A stretch of DNA of 62,374 nt from JANRKB01 sp033763695. GTDB taxonomy: Bacteria > Planctomycetota > Phycisphaerae > Phycisphaerales > UBA1924. The position numbers and the translations under genes are program-made. Under the pieces are notes generated by a model. That model was not told where the DNA came from and did not search any database. It saw only the letters and a list, made by a program, of their open reading frames with translations. This document shows positions 33,599 through 43,600 of the stretch, in pieces (the stretch's first letter is position 1; the number at the start of each line of letters is the position of its first letter). The DNA is taken from assembly GCA_033763695.1 (NCBI GenBank), contig JANRKB010000008.1:1-62374 (forward strand), given 5' to 3'.

Positions 33599-34530
33599 AC
33601 TGGCGCACTGTGCTGGAGTGGCTTGCGCTGGGTGCGATCTGGGGCGCATCGTTTCTGTTTCAGCGGATCGCCGTGCCGGAGTTTGGCGCCGTGCCGTTGG
33701 TGGGCGCGCGGCTGCTCGTGGCGGCGCTGGTGCTGGTGATCCCGGTGGTGATGGCGGGACATGTGGGCCTGCTGCGCGAGCGGTGGCGGACGCTGCTCCT
33801 CGTCGGCGCGATCAACTCGGCGATCCCGTTCTGCTTGTTCGCGTGGTCGCTTCATTCGCTCTCGGCGGGCGAGGCATCGGTGCTCAACGCGACGGCAGCG
33901 CTGTTTGCGGGATTGATCGCCGTGATCATCCTGCGCGAGCGCATGTCGATTCGGCGCTCGCTCGGACTCGTGGTCGGGTTTGTCGGGGTGATCCTGCTGG
34001 TGTGGCACAAGCTGTCATTCAGTGGTGACCTGCTCGCGCTGGGTGCGGGCCTGGGTGCAGCGCTGTTGTATGGCGTGGCATCGCACGTGATCACGCGCAA
34101 ACTTGCGGGTGTGCCGCCGGTGGCGGTGTCGGGCGGCAGTCTGGCGTTCTCGGCGATTTTGCTTGCGCCGCTGGCGCTGGGGAATATGCCGTCGGCGATT
34201 CCGTCGACGCGTGCGTGGCTTGCGGCGATCACGCTCGGCGTGCTGTGCACGGCGGCGGCGTACCTGATGTACTTCCGACTCGTGAAGAACATGGGGCCGA
34301 CGCGGGCGATTACGGTGACGTATGCGATCCCGGCGTTCGGCATTCTCTGGGGACACGTCTTTCTTGATGAGCATGTCTCGTTGCTGATGCTTGTCGGCGG
34401 CTTGGTGATCGTGATCGGCACAGTGATGGTGAAGTTGCCGGAACGCACAGCCGCGCATCGCGTGCCGAGCCTTGAGACCGCTGCGCCACAAACCAGTGAA
34501 GGAGAGCCAAATGCCAACCCTGCCCGCTGA
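33595..34530 (+). CDS. EamA/DMT-family transporter
   Basis: This 311-aa inner-membrane protein has about ten hydrophobic helices in two EamA repeats. The first opens with LEWLALGAIWGASFLFQRIAVPE and contains LLVGAINSAIPFCLFAWSLHSLSAGEASVLNATAALFAGLIA. The second ends with the ITVTYAIPAFGILWGHVFLDEHVS motif. It is typically an exporter of amino acids or other metabolites. It is coupled by ATGA overlap to the Lrp-type regulator before it, which favours an amino-acid substrate. It is followed by a rhodanese. Confidence 0.9.
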   Translation: MNWRTVLEWLALGAIWGASFLFQRIAVPEFGAVPLVGARLLVAALVLVIPVVMAGHVGLLRERWRTLLLVGAINSAIPFCLFAWSLHSLSAGEASVLNATAALFAGLIAVIILRERMSIRRSLGLVVGFVGVILLVWHKLSFSGDLLALGAGLGAALLYGVASHVITRKLAGVPPVAVSGGSLAFSAILLAPLALGNMPSAIPSTRAWLAAITLGVLCTAAAYLMYFRLVKNMGPTRAITVTYAIPAFGILWGHVFLDEHVSLLMLVGGLVIVIGTVMVKLPERTAAHRVPSLETAAPQTSEGEPNANPAR

Positions 34531-34918
34531 GCAATGCCCCGTCTGTGCAATTCCAGCAGCCTCCCCCGAGAATGCCAGAGCGCACTTTGAGCGACTGTTT
34601 GAGTTCGAAACCGATTGCTGGGACGTCCATTCGTCGCTCCAGCGCGCGTCGCCGACGTTCGTGCTCCTCGACGTGCGCTCGCCGGAGGCCTTCGCCCGAG
34701 GGCACATCGCGGGCGCGGTCAACCTGCCCCACGGCAAGATCAATGCACGCAATCTCGAGCCCTATCCGCCCAACACCCTGTTTGTCGTGTACTGCAACGG
34801 TCCGCATTGCAACGGTGCTGATCGAGCCGGCGTTCGACTCGCGACCCTTGGGCGTCCGGTCAAGAAGATGATCGGTGGCGTGGCCGGTTGGCTCGATGAG
34901 GGATTCACGCTTGCGTGA
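34511..34918 (+). CDS. Rhodanese-domain protein
   Basis: This 135-aa protein has one rhodanese domain: VLLDVRSPEAFARGHIAGAVNLPHGKI, then the active-site loop YCNGPHCNGADRAG with C95 as the expected persulfide-carrying residue and C100 nearby. The N-terminus carries a CPVC pair. Likely a sulfur-carrier or sulfurtransferase. It overlaps the end of the DMT transporter gene by 20 bp and has a good GGAGAG site, so it is probably co-expressed with it. The YCNGPHCNGA loop is typical of a subfamily of small single-domain rhodaneses. Confidence 0.88.
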   Translation: MPTLPAEQCPVCAIPAASPENARAHFERLFEFETDCWDVHSSLQRASPTFVLLDVRSPEAFARGHIAGAVNLPHGKINARNLEPYPPNTLFVVYCNGPHCNGADRAGVRLATLGRPVKKMIGGVAGWLDEGFTLA

Positions 34919-34990
34919 TTGCGTCGTTGTATCGCCTGGGGCGTATGGGCTCTACTCTCTGGCTTGATGCGAAACACTGAGCCGGGTTGT

Positions 34991-36538
34991 ATGACGTTGG
35001 CACTTGCGATGACTGCCGTGACGCGGCGTGGCATCGCGGTGTGTGGGTTGACGCTTGCGGCGTGTGCGTTGCCCATCCTGATGGCGGGTTGTGCGACCGC
35101 GGCGCGGCCGACGGCGGATTCGCTGGTTGTGTCCGCGGCGACGGGCGTACCCGTGCCGCGCACGTACAACGGTGAATACGTCTTCACGTTTCACACGCGC
35201 TGGTTCGGCTCGATCAAGGGGCGCTTCACGGCACAGCCGACCGATGAAGGGTTCCAGGCCAACACGCGGCCGGGCGTCGCGTGGTCGATGATCGGCGGCA
35301 TGGAAAGCGCGATCGGGCCGGTGGTCGCGCCGTATGTGTTCCCTGAGGGGATGCTGCTGCTTTGGCGCAGCGCGAACGCCGTACCCGGCGGGCCGCCCGC
35401 CAAGGGGCAGCTTGGTCCGACGACGATCGGCGCGTTCAGTGCCAAGACACTGATGGCGGCGGACGCGACGCCGATTGAACTGACATTCGAGGGTGGCAAG
35501 ACGATCGCGGTGATGACGGTCGAGCCGTGTGCGGCGGGACCGATGAGCGGCACGGACTATCCGTCGCTGGCGCGAAAGGCGAAGGAGATGATGTTCGCCA
35601 AGGCACTGGATCCGGACCTGCTGAAGACCAAGGACGCGGAGGAGTACTTTGCCGACATGGAGAAGGCCGCGTCGGTCGCGCAGGATGATGTGGAGTTTCT
35701 GCTGGGCGTTGGGTTGTCATGGCGCAAGCACGAGAACGTGCCGTTCGCGTTTGTGTTTCGGCGTGAGGATGAGGCGGCGCGTGCCGCGCTGTTTGCGCAC
35801 GTGAAGGACGGCGGGCAGGCGTCGCGGATCACGTTTGACAGCGAGAGTCGCATCGCGACGCTGGAGCCGCTGGTGTTCCTGGACGACGCGAACGTGGATG
35901 AGATGTTTCGTCAGGCGCTGGCGTTGCAGCCGCGGGCCATCGTGCTTGATCTGCGCTCTGCGCCGGGGTCGGATGTGTGGGCACTGCGGGCGGGGGCGTG
36001 GCTGCTGGAGAAGCCGACGCCGGTGGGGAAGTTCTTCTCGGGCACGCAGCGCGGCGCCGCCTTGGCAAAGGCGGAAGGCGCGAAGGGGAAGAACACGACC
36101 GACGCGGTGTGGAGCGGCGCGAGCGTGTCGGGATCGATGGCGGCACCGATGCGGGCTGAACTTGATCGCAGCGGCGGCGTTGATATCACGCTTGAGCCGC
36201 GCGACAGTGGGTTCGGCGGCCCGGTGGCGGTGCTGACGTCCGGGCGCACGTCGGGGGCGGCAGAGGTGCTCGCGTGGACGCTCCAGCGCGAGAAGCGAGC
36301 GACGATCGTCGGAGAGACGACCGCACGCCGCCCGACGATCGCACGCACCTACGACCTTGATGACACGTGGCAGATCCGCCTGGCGACGTTCGATTTCGTT
36401 GGCCCGGGCGGCGAGCGCTTGCAAAAGCGCGGCGTGCGTCCGGACATCCGCGTCGATCGTGATGCCGCGCCCGAGCGGGCGTTCAAGCGACTGCGCGAGC
36501 AGCTGAAGGCCGCGGAGTCTGAAAAGCCTGCGACGTGA
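34991..36538 (+). CDS. Lipoprotein with degenerate S41 (tail-specific protease-like) domain
   Basis: This 515-aa protein has a lipobox (LMAGC, C34) and a C-terminal S41 domain seen from AIVLDLRSAPGSDVW, VAVLTSGRTSGAAEVLAWTLQREKRATIVGETTA and a final KRGVRPDI. Aligned with E. coli Tsp, the nucleophile S430 corresponds to G422 and the catalytic lysine K455 to R447, so proteolysis is unlikely. No PDZ domain is visible. The preceding part (about 60-300) is unrecognised. The ATG at 34991 is picked because it gives the shortest leader. A frame opening at 34919 would add 24 residues. It is probably a peptide-binding envelope lipoprotein. Confidence 0.72.
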   Translation: MTLALAMTAVTRRGIAVCGLTLAACALPILMAGCATAARPTADSLVVSAATGVPVPRTYNGEYVFTFHTRWFGSIKGRFTAQPTDEGFQANTRPGVAWSMIGGMESAIGPVVAPYVFPEGMLLLWRSANAVPGGPPAKGQLGPTTIGAFSAKTLMAADATPIELTFEGGKTIAVMTVEPCAAGPMSGTDYPSLARKAKEMMFAKALDPDLLKTKDAEEYFADMEKAASVAQDDVEFLLGVGLSWRKHENVPFAFVFRREDEAARAALFAHVKDGGQASRITFDSESRIATLEPLVFLDDANVDEMFRQALALQPRAIVLDLRSAPGSDVWALRAGAWLLEKPTPVGKFFSGTQRGAALAKAEGAKGKNTTDAVWSGASVSGSMAAPMRAELDRSGGVDITLEPRDSGFGGPVAVLTSGRTSGAAEVLAWTLQREKRATIVGETTARRPTIARTYDLDDTWQIRLATFDFVGPGGERLQKRGVRPDIRVDRDAAPERAFKRLREQLKAAESEKPAT

Positions 36539-36593
36539 AGATCGGGTTGTCCGGCATTCCGGCGCGTGGTTGATTGCTACGGAGCGAGGGGCG

Positions 36594-37748
36594 TCAGCGA
36601 TTCGCGATCGTGGTGATGAGCAGGATGGCGATGATCGCGCCGAGAATCGCGAGCACGAGGCCTGTGATCTTCCACGCGCTCCACGGGCGTTCGCCGATCA
36701 CTTCGCCGGTGCGGGCGTTGACAAGGATGCTGTAGACCTTGCCGTGGTATCGGTACGCGCTGGTCCAGACGGGCAGGAGGATGTGCTTGAAGGTGATGTC
36801 GTCGTAGCGTGATTGCTTGCCGGTGATGCGTTGGTGATCGCCGCCGATGTCGCCGCGGATGGTCGATTCGATCTCGGGTTCCATCCGTTGGCGTGCGACG
36901 CCGAAGCCGTCCTTGAGGCCCAGGGCGTAGCTCTCGGCGCGGAAGCCTGCGAGGTATTCATCGGCGTAGGGCGTGACGCTTTCAAGGTCCCACGGTTCGA
37001 GTTGTTCGGCGCGTGCCTCGCGGATGCTGCCGCTGGCGTTGACGAGCACATCGTTGAAGCGGTTGTGGACGCGTCCGGCAACGGGCGTCCAGCGCGTGCG
37101 GCGGACCTGCCGCGTCTGGATTGTGGGGCGGCCGTTGACTGTGGTGGTGTACGTCTCGGTGACCCAGTAATCGTCGCCGCGCATCCCCGAGTAGTTGGTG
37201 TCGGCTTCGCAGTCGTAGGTCCAATAGGGGAGATAGACGCCGACGAGTCCTGTGTCGAGCGTGGCGAAGTCCTTGAGCGTCGACGGCGCGAACCACAGCG
37301 AACGCAACCACTTTCGATATCGCTCTCGGGCGGCGCGTTCGTCAAGATTGAACGGCAGCAGCGCGTGCGGCTTGATGAGCTTGGTTGAGGCGCGTGCCGC
37401 GACGACATCGCGCCCGCAGAACGGGCATGAGAGACTGGTCACGTTTGCGGGGAACTGCACGTTCGCCCCGCAGGAGTCGCAGTGCGAAACCAGCCGATCG
37501 GTCGTGTCGTGCGCGCTTTCAAGTGCATCGAGGGCGGCGAGAAAGTCGTGTTCGACGATCGGGCTGTCGCTTGCGGCGATCGGGTTGTCGAAGGAGCAGT
37601 AGGGGCACTTCAGCGAGGTTGTACCGGGGGCGTAGGTGAGCTGCGCGCCGCAGCCTTTGCACGGGAAGCGTGTTTGCGCTTCGGCGGCGACTTTCGTGCC
37701 GATTTCCGGTTCGACCGGCTCGGGGATGTTGGTGTTGGTGCTGTCCAT
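36594..37748 (-). CDS. Double zinc-ribbon membrane-anchored protein (YdjG-like)
   Basis: This 384-aa protein has two TFIIB-type zinc ribbons (CKGCG...CPYC at about 30-51 and CDSCG...CPFCG at about 90-112), a long soluble region rich in Trp/Tyr (YLPYWTYDCEADTNYSGMRGDDYWVTETY and so on), and one C-terminal membrane span (about 361-381). This layout resembles B. subtilis YdjG, a membrane partner of the SPFH protein YdjI. The gene follows an SPFH gene by 84 bp on the same strand, which supports that pairing. No clear ribosome site precedes the ATG at 37748, so the start could be slightly different. Confidence 0.78.
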   Translation of the reverse strand: MDSTNTNIPEPVEPEIGTKVAAEAQTRFPCKGCGAQLTYAPGTTSLKCPYCSFDNPIAASDSPIVEHDFLAALDALESAHDTTDRLVSHCDSCGANVQFPANVTSLSCPFCGRDVVAARASTKLIKPHALLPFNLDERAARERYRKWLRSLWFAPSTLKDFATLDTGLVGVYLPYWTYDCEADTNYSGMRGDDYWVTETYTTTVNGRPTIQTRQVRRTRWTPVAGRVHNRFNDVLVNASGSIREARAEQLEPWDLESVTPYADEYLAGFRAESYALGLKDGFGVARQRMEPEIESTIRGDIGGDHQRITGKQSRYDDITFKHILLPVWTSAYRYHGKVYSILVNARTGEVIGERPWSAWKITGLVLAILGAIIAILLITTIANR

Positions 37749-37832
37749 GCCAAATGGCGACGAACTCGATACGACGCGAACCGTGGCCCTCGCTTGCGCC
37801 TCGGGCTTGTCAAGGCATCAACCGACGCGGAG

Positions 37833-38930
37833 TTAGCGAGGCGGCAGTGGGGGAGGAACATCGGTGAAGATGCCGCTGAGTTCGCTCACGTTGCCGGCGG
37901 CGGTCCACTCGGCCATGCCGTTCTTCCAGACGAGCGATTCGCGTGAGAGGCGGCCCGCGCTCGCCTGGGCCTTCAGCGTGGCCAAATCAAACGGTCCCGC
38001 CTGCTTGCCGTCGATGGCGACGAAGAAAACCGCTGCGGCGGGAATCGGCGGCGGAGCACCCGCACCGGCCACAGGCTGCCCCATCGCGCTGCCCATCTGC
38101 TGGGCCATGGCAAAGCCCGCACCCAGCCCCATGCCTTGGGCGGCGGCGGAGTTGGGCGTCTTGGCCGCAGCTTCCATCGCGTTCGCGGCCTGGAACTGCG
38201 TGTAGCGGTTCAGATCGCCGACGATGCCCATGCTGGTGCGCTTGTCGAGTGCTGCTTCGACCTCGGGCGGGAGCGAGATGTTCTCGACGAGCAGCGCGGT
38301 CAGGTCCAAACCCAGCGGTGTGAGGCTGGGCTTGATCCGTTCGCCCAGGAACTTGCCGAGTTCGTCGTAGTTGGCGGCCAGATCAAGCGCCGGGATCTTG
38401 CTCTCGCCCAGGACATCGGTGAAGCGGGAGACGATGGTGTTGCGGAGTTGCTCGGTGATGCCTTCGATGGTGAATCGGCCGCTGGTGCCGGAGACCTCGC
38501 GGACGAGGGCCGCCGGGTCGACGCACTTGAAGGCGTAGGTGCCGAACGCGCGAAGGCGGACGGGGCCAAACTCGGCGTCGCGGAGCATGACGGGATTCAT
38601 CGTGCCCCACTTCATGTCGGTGAACTGACGCGTGTTGACGAAATAGACCTCGCACTTGAAGGGCGACTCAAAGCCGTACTTCCAACCCTTGAGCGTGGCG
38701 AGGATGGGCAGGTTGGCGGTGCTGAGGGTGTAGGTGCCGGGCGTGAAGACGTCGGCGATGCGGCCTTCGTCCACGAACACAGCGGTCTGGCTCTCGCGGA
38801 CGACGAGCTTGGCGCCGTTTTTGATCTCGTTATTGAGCCGCTCGAAGCGATAGACGAGCGTGTCCGGGCTGTCGTCCAGCCACTGCACGATGTCGATCAG
38901 TTCGCCCTTGAGTTTCTTCCACAAGTCCAT
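37833..38930 (-). CDS. SPFH-domain protein with C-terminal GYF_2 domain (YdjI-like)
   Basis: This 365-aa protein has an SPFH/Band-7-like domain (about 35-235; LVVRESQTAVFVDEGRIADVFTPGTYTLSTANLPIL, then VRLRAFGTYAFKCVDPAALV). A Gly/Ala/Met-rich linker (GMGLGAGFAMAQQMGSAMG) follows, and a GYF_2 domain sits at the C-terminus (VFFVAIDGKQAGPFDLATLKAQASAGRLSRESLVWKNGMAEWTAAG). The SPFH part is closest in style to the YdjI/virion-core group, which is soluble and recruited to membranes by a zinc-ribbon partner; the next gene downstream encodes such a protein. A good GGAGAA site precedes the ATG at 38930. Confidence 0.85.
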   Translation of the reverse strand: MDLWKKLKGELIDIVQWLDDSPDTLVYRFERLNNEIKNGAKLVVRESQTAVFVDEGRIADVFTPGTYTLSTANLPILATLKGWKYGFESPFKCEVYFVNTRQFTDMKWGTMNPVMLRDAEFGPVRLRAFGTYAFKCVDPAALVREVSGTSGRFTIEGITEQLRNTIVSRFTDVLGESKIPALDLAANYDELGKFLGERIKPSLTPLGLDLTALLVENISLPPEVEAALDKRTSMGIVGDLNRYTQFQAANAMEAAAKTPNSAAAQGMGLGAGFAMAQQMGSAMGQPVAGAGAPPPIPAAAVFFVAIDGKQAGPFDLATLKAQASAGRLSRESLVWKNGMAEWTAAGNVSELSGIFTDVPPPLPPR

Positions 38931-39239
38931 GTCGTTCTCCAGCGCGACGCCCGGCAGCGGTCACGACCCGGGAAACCCCGAGCACGCTGCCTTCAGGAGT
39001 CTATCGCGCGATACCGGCCTGCTTTGTCGCAAAGCGGGCCGGACGATTTCACAAGGGCGGCGGACGATCGGACCAACGGCAGGCGCGAAGAGTGCGCGAA
39101 CCAGCAGAATCGGAGAATTCTGCTGCGCGTTCGTGTAACGTCGGTCCATTGTCCTGCATCCGAACGCAAAGTCGTCTAGTCTGATGCCGTCGTCACGGGT
39201 TGGTCCGGGCGGCGGTTGCGGGTTGTCGTGGAGAATCGC
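38931..39239. other. Divergent intergenic region between the SPFH operon and the RND efflux genes
   Basis: About 310 bases with no gene. It must hold both promoters. The clear structure is the palindrome at 39102-39125. No strong -35/-10 pair stands out. Confidence 0.5.
39102..39125. promoter_or_regulatory. Candidate operator palindrome upstream of the RND efflux genes
   Basis: CAGCAGAAT and ATTCTGCTG form a perfect 9-bp inverted repeat with a 6-bp centre (CGGAGA). Size and spacing fit a TetR- or MarR-type repressor site, and it lies 115 bp before the efflux adaptor gene. It has no T-run, so a terminator is unlikely. No regulator gene is adjacent. Confidence 0.45.
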
Positions 39240-40511
39240 ATGGGCAAGTCGTCGTCCTCGACGCCGCGCACGGTCGCGGCTTTGTCTGTTGGTGCGCTGG
39301 TTGGCGTTCTGGGCCTCGCGTTGACGCTTGGGGGCTGCAAGAAGCAAGACACTGCCTACACGCCGCCACCGCCGCCGACGGTGTCGGTGGCGAATCCGGT
39401 GAAGAAGGTTGTGCCGCAGACGATGGAGTTCACGGGGCGGACCCGCGGCATCGAGGCGGTGCAGGTGCGGGCCCGCGTCAAGGGCTTCCTTGCCAAGAAG
39501 CACGTTGAGGGCGGTAAGCGAGTGAAGCAGGGCGACCTCTTGTTTGAGATTGACCCGCGCACGTTTATGGCGACGGTGAATCAGGCGAAGGCCGAGGTGG
39601 GCGTGCGCGAAGCGCAGCTCAAGCTCGCCGAGGTGACGGTTGAACGTACCAAGACCGCGCTGGCGGGCAACGCCATCAGCAAGCAGGAAGTGGACAAGGC
39701 GATCGCGGAGCGCGACGCCGCGGCGGCGCAGCTCGACCTTGCGAAGGCATCGCTGAAGGCGGCGGAACTCGATCTGGAGTTCACGCAGATCCGTGCGCCG
39801 ATTTCCGGGCGACTTGGCATCATCACGGTGAGCGAGGGTGAACTGCTGGGCGCGACGGAAGCGACGCTGCTGACGACGATCATCAACGACACGAAGGTCT
39901 ATGCCAGTTACGACATGACTGAGCCGCAGGTGCTCGAGCAGCGGCGTCGCAATCAGAATCGTCGCCCGGGCGAGGACGGTCGGCCCAATCTCGTCGTGCG
40001 TCTGGGTCTTGCCAACGAGATTGGTTATCCGCATGAGGGCGTGTTCGACAAGGGTGACAACACGGTCGACACGGGCACGGGCACAGTGCGCATCGAGGCG
40101 CTGTTCGACAACGCCGACGGCACAATCCTGCCTGGCTCGTATGTGAGAGTGCAGGCCGTGCTTGGCGAGGCCGAGGCGGTGCTTGTGCCCGATGTCGCGG
40201 TACTCGCGGATCAGATTGGGCGATACGTGCTTGTGGTTGGGCCTGATGATGTGGTTTCACGCCGCAATGTGACGGTCGGCCCGGTCTTTGATCGCATGCG
40301 TCGGATTGATGACGGACTGTCGCCCGATGACGTGGTCGTCGTCAACGGCGTGCAGCGTGCCCGTCCGGGCGCGAAGATCACGCGGGCCACGCCGACGGCA
40401 AGCCCAGCAGCAAACCCGACGACGCCCGCGGCAGACAAGCCTGCCGACAAGCCCGCCGACAAGCCGGCAGAGAAACCGGCGGAGAAACCGGCAGAGCCGC
40501 CCAAGGGCTGA
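39240..40511 (+). CDS. RND efflux periplasmic adaptor (membrane fusion) lipoprotein
   Basis: This 423-aa AcrA/MexA-family protein links an inner-membrane RND pump to an outer-membrane channel. It has a lipobox (LGGC, C33) and a proline run, then the barrel-sandwich start (TRGIEAVQVRARVKGFLAKKHVEGGKRVKQGDLLFEID), the helical hairpin (about 115-185), and the second half of the lipoyl fold (FTQIRAPISGRLG). A C-terminal tail of repeated DKPA/EKPA units is unusual. The start at 39240 gives a normal lipoprotein leader. An in-frame GTG at 39228 is possible. The pump gene follows at 40625. Confidence 0.92.
   Translation: MGKSSSSTPRTVAALSVGALVGVLGLALTLGGCKKQDTAYTPPPPPTVSVANPVKKVVPQTMEFTGRTRGIEAVQVRARVKGFLAKKHVEGGKRVKQGDLLFEIDPRTFMATVNQAKAEVGVREAQLKLAEVTVERTKTALAGNAISKQEVDKAIAERDAAAAQLDLAKASLKAAELDLEFTQIRAPISGRLGIITVSEGELLGATEATLLTTIINDTKVYASYDMTEPQVLEQRRRNQNRRPGEDGRPNLVVRLGLANEIGYPHEGVFDKGDNTVDTGTGTVRIEALFDNADGTILPGSYVRVQAVLGEAEAVLVPDVAVLADQIGRYVLVVGPDDVVSRRNVTVGPVFDRMRRIDDGLSPDDVVVVNGVQRARPGAKITRATPTASPAANPTTPAADKPADKPADKPAEKPAEKPAEPPKG
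40434..40498 (+). repeat. Tandem repeat coding for the DKPA/EKPA tail of the efflux adaptor
   Basis: 12-bp units (GACAAGCCNGCC / GAGAAACCGGCN) encode five or more copies of (D/E)KPA at the C-terminus, a charged Pro-rich tail outside the folded domains. Confidence 0.7.
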
Positions 40512-40624
40512 ACGCGATTGATGCGTGCGACTGTGGTTCCTTGATCCTTGGGACAGACGACTTCGGGCGGCGTGCTTTGGGCCGCCCGCTGATCGGCAGA
40601 TTGATCGACAGACGAGTGTGATGC

Positions 40625-43600
40625 ATGCTGAGCAAGTTCTTCATTGATCGTCCGATCTTCGCCTCGGTGGTGTCGATCGTGATCGTGCTGCTGGGTGCCG
40701 TGGCGTCGCTGCGATTGCCCATCGCCCAGTATCCGGAGCTCGCGCCGCCGGTGGTGCGCGTTGAGGCGCTGTATCCGGGCGCGGACGCGCAGACGATCGC
40801 CGACACGGTGGCCGCGCCGATCGAGCAGGAGGTCAACGGCGTCGACGGCATGATCTACATGTCTTCGACGTCCGCCGACGGACGCTATTCGCTCGATGTG
40901 TCGTTTAAGGTCGGCACGAACGTCGACGACGCGTCGGTGCTGGTGCAGAATCGCGTCAACATCGCGCTGCCCAAGGTGCCAGAGGACGTGCGCCGCCTGG
41001 GCGTGACGACCAAGAAGCAGTCCACGGCACTCGCGGGTGTGATCTCGCTTTCGTCGCCGGACTCGCTGCAGAGTGACGTCACGCTCTCGAACTTCCTGTC
41101 GCTGTACTGGAAGGATGAGATCGCACGCATTCCTGGCGTCGGCGCGATCAACATCCTGCCCGCGAAGGACTACGGCATGCGGGTGTGGCTCGACCCCAGC
41201 AAGCTCAAGGCTCGCGAGTTGAGCGTCGGTGAGGTCGTGAACGCGATCCGCAATCAGAATGTGCAGGTGGCCGCGGGCGCGATCGGTCGCCAGCCCGCGC
41301 CGGTCGGAACTGACTTTGAGCTCATCGTGTCGACCAAGGGCCGCCTTGCTACCGCCGAGGAGTTCGCAGCGATCATCGTGAAGTCGACGCCCGATGGACG
41401 CACGGTGCGGCTGGACGAAATCGCCCGCGTCGAACTGGGTGCACGCGACTACAGCACCATTGCGACGTTCAACGGCAAGCCCAACGCGGTGCTGGTCGTG
41501 TATCAGTCGCCGGGCGCGAACCTGGTGGAGATCACCAACAGTCTGCGCGCCAAGGTCGATGAACTGTCGGACCCCAAGCGAGCCGTGCCACTGCCGGAGG
41601 GGACGAAGGTCAAGTTCTTCTACGACTCGTCGATGTTCATCCGAGCGTCGCTGGAAGAGGTGGCGGTGACGCTGCTGGAAGCGTTCATCCTCGTCTTCAT
41701 CGTCGTGCTGGTGTTCCTGCAGAGCCTGCGGACGACGCTGATCCCGGCGCTCACGATTCCGGTGTCGCTGGTGGGAACGTTCTTGTTCATGGCGCTGTTT
41801 GGCTTCTCGATCAACATGCTGACGATGTTCGGCATGGTGCTGGCGATCGGCATCGTGGTTGACGATGCGATCGTGGTGGTGGAGAACGTCGAACGCAACA
41901 TCAAGGAGCACGGGCTGTCGCCGCGTGATGCGACGATCCGAGCGATGGGCGAGATCACCGCGCCCGTCATTGCGATCACGCTGGTGCTGATGGCGGTGTT
42001 CGTGCCCACGGCATCGCTCACGGGCATCACCGGTCAGATGTATCGCCAGTTTGCGCTGACGATCGCCGCCAGCACGTTCCTGTCGGCGGTGTGCGCGCTC
42101 ACGCTCAGCCCCGCGCTTTGCGCGCTGCTCCTCAAGCCGCACGACCCGCACCACAAGGGCTTCATCCTGTTCCGCCCGCTGCGCTGGGCGGCGGACGCGT
42201 TCAACGCGGTGTTTGATCGCATCACGACGTTCTACGGCTGGAGCACGCGGCTGGCGTCGCGTCTGGCCGTGCTGACGCTCATCGCGTTCGCGCTGGTGGT
42301 ATTTGTCTCGATTCGCCTCTATGGCCGAGTTCCCACGGGCTTTGTGCCCAACGAGGACCTGGGCTTCGTGGTCGTCGCCGCACAGCTTCCCGACGGTGCA
42401 TCGCTCGAACGCACCAAGCATGTGATCGATCGCGTCAGCGAGATTGTCTCCAAGGTCGATGGCGTCGAAGATGTCGTCACGCTCGCTGGGTTCAGCGTGA
42501 TTCAGGGGCAGGGCACGTCGTACGCCAACGCGTGGATCGTCCTCAAGCCGTGGGACGAGCGGGCCAAGTCGGGCCGCGATGTCGAGACGATCATGAACGA
42601 CATTCGCGCCAAGACCGGCGCGATTCAGGAGTCGGACTTGCTCGTCTTCTCTCTGCCCGCGATTCAGGGCCTGGGCAACACCAGCGGCGTCGAACTCCGC
42701 GTGCTCGACAAGGCCGGCGCGGGTCGACCCGCGCTCTTTGGCTCATCGTGGGAGATGATCGGTGCGGCGGCTGGGCAGGCCCACGCGGACGGGAGCAAGA
42801 AGCTGCTCGCGGCGTACTCGACGTTCCGTCCGGCCGTGCCGCAGTTGTATCTTGACATCGATCGCGAGAAGGCGATTCGACTCGGCGTGCCGATGGATGG
42901 GCTCTTCCAGACGCTGCAGACGAACATGGGCTCGACGTACGTCAACGACTTCAATCTGTTGGGGCGCACCTATCAGGTGAACATGCAGGCGGACTATCAG
43001 TTCCGCTTGCAGCCCGAGGACATCCTGCGGCTGGAGACGCGCAACAACGCCGGCGCGATGGTGCCGCTTGGCACGCTGATGAGCGTGCGCGATTCGCAGG
43101 GACCGGATCGCATCGAGCGATACAACATGTATCAGGCCTCGGCGGTCTACGGCATCCCGGCCAGAGGCACCAGCTCGGGCGAGGCGATGGCACTGTTTGA
43201 CGCCGCGGCGGCGGACAAGCTCCCGGCGGGCATGGGCGCGGAGTGGACGGGCCTCTCGTTCCAGGAGCGACTTGCCTCGGGCCAGGGCGCGATCGTCTTC
43301 GCGCTGGGCATGTTGCTGGTGTATCTCATTCTCGCGGCACAGTATGAGAGTTGGACCACGCCGCTCGCAGTGGTGTTGTCCGTGCCGCTGGTGATCGGTG
43401 GATCGGTGGCCGCGCTGCTCCTTCGTGGGCTGGACAACAACGTCTTCACGCAGATCGGCCTCGTGCTGCTCGTCGGCCTGGGTGCGAAGAACGCGATCTT
43501 GATCGTGGAGTTTGCGCGCGAGAGTCGTGCCGCGGGCATGGGCATCCTCGACAGTGCGGTTCACGCGGCCAAGACACGCTTCCGCCCGATCCTCATGACG

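Noticed and set aside
40211..42421. A 736-codon minus-strand frame opposite the RND pump gene
   Set aside because: It is extremely rich in Arg/His/Gln/Asp and antisense to a canonical HAE1 pump.
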